Of a stretch of 5,463 nucleotides of DNA, positions 5,186 to 5,463 are shown piece by piece (the first letter of the stretch is position 1; every line of letters starts with the position of its first letter). Source of the DNA: JAHFUI01 sp041485905 (GTDB lineage: Bacteria > Acidobacteriota > Vicinamibacteria > Vicinamibacterales > CAVVIG01); NCBI GenBank assembly GCA_041485905.1, contig JBGPKK010000267.1, positions 1 to 5,463 on the forward strand. The letters are read 5' to 3'. The notes beneath the pieces were generated by a model, which saw only the letters and a program-made list of their open reading frames with translations, searched no databases and was not told where the DNA came from. The translations under genes and the position numbers were made by a program.

Positions 5186-5463
5186 CTAATACAACACCTT
5201 CCGCTGATTCGACGTCGAGATCTTGAGCTCCTCGCGGTACTTCGCGATCGTCCGCCTCGCCAGCATCAGGCCTTCGCGCTGCAGGATGCTGACGATCTTC
5301 GAATCGCTCAACGGTTTTCGCGCGTCTTCGTTCTCGATGATCTTGCGGATGCGCTGCTTGATGGTCACCGACGAGACGCTCTCGCCGTACGAGCTGCTGA
5401 TCCCGCTGTGGAAGAAGTACTTCATCTCGAACACGCCCTGCGGCGTGTGCATGTACTTGTTGG
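5186..5463 (-). CDS. rpoN: RNA polymerase sigma-54 factor, C-terminal fragment (cut by the window edge)
   Basis: Only the last 91 complete codons are inside the window; the gene continues past 5463. Sigma-54 directs RNA polymerase to -24/-12 promoters and needs AAA+ activators. The fragment reads NKYMHTPQGVFEMKYFF, the conserved segment opening the DNA-binding domain, followed by the helix-turn-helix region and the RpoN box ARRTIAKYRE (usual form ARRTVAKYRE), which contacts the -24 element. The stop is TAG at 5186-5188. An ATG at 5452 is internal: codons for N, K and Y precede it in frame and belong to the conserved motif. hpf begins one base after the stop. In many genomes lptB lies just upstream of rpoN, but that cannot be seen here. 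Confidence 0.97.
   Translation of the reverse strand, partial: NKYMHTPQGVFEMKYFFHSGISSSYGESVSSVTIKQRIRKIIENEDARKPLSDSKIVSILQREGLMLARRTIAKYREELKISTSNQRKVLY
5195..5200 (-). promoter_or_regulatory. Ribosome binding site of hpf (GTG start)
   Basis: AAGGTG on the minus strand, ten nt before the GTG at 5184, formed by the last Lys-Val codons of rpoN. It supports the GTG start one base past the rpoN stop. Confidence 0.6.

Noticed and set aside
5186..5452. Separate 88-residue gene starting at the ATG at 5452
   Set aside because: The frame continues upstream through NKY, part of the conserved RpoN segment, so this is an internal Met of a truncated rpoN.

Overview
The window is one compact, GC-rich block of genes, all on the minus strand. 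Read in transcription order (right to left) it runs: 3' end of rpoN (sigma-54), hpf (long ribosome hibernation factor), hprK (HPr kinase/phosphorylase), rapZ (GlcN6P-sensing P-loop adapter), a single-domain mannose-type PTS EIIA, ptsH (HPr) and ptsI (Enzyme I). This is the known rpoN-hpf-hprK-rapZ-PTS neighbourhood of Deltaproteobacteria-like and Acidobacteriota genomes. GC content, HprK together with an HPr carrying both His15 and Ser46, the protein style and the short intergenic palindromes suggest an acidobacterium, perhaps of the Vicinamibacteria. That placement is inference.

Layout: 1-78 is an AT-richer (about 41% GC) array of octamers facing each other in two arms, just past the ptsI stop. 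79-1845 is ptsI, 1833-2114 ptsH (TTG start) and 2111-2521 the EIIA gene (GTG start). 2522-2578 is a spacer holding a 13-bp imperfect hairpin and competing pairings. 2579-3523 is rapZ (GTG start) and 3520-4530 hprK (ATG). 4531-4617 is a spacer filled by two palindromes in opposite orientation, resembling a BIME. 4618-5184 is hpf (GTG start) and 5186-5463 is the C-terminal part of rpoN. No stretch longer than 300 bases lacks a gene.

How the genes work together: EI takes phosphate from PEP and passes it to HPr His15, and HPr can pass it to His9 of EIIA. HprK adds or removes phosphate on HPr Ser46. No EIIB or EIIC permease gene is present, so within this window the chain looks like a regulatory phosphorelay, not a sugar transporter. 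RapZ, HPF and RpoN add amino-sugar sensing, ribosome hibernation and alternative sigma activity. Overlaps at hprK/rapZ, EIIA/ptsH and ptsH/ptsI, and a 1-nt gap at rpoN/hpf, imply one operon with translational coupling. No promoter is recognisable; the operon probably starts upstream of rpoN, outside the window.

The core genes are familiar families. The less ordinary points are the two intergenic repeat elements, the structured rapZ-EIIA leader, a rewritten loop in EI, and a RapZ that lacks the basic C-terminal tail of the E. coli protein but has a strongly basic N-terminal extension.
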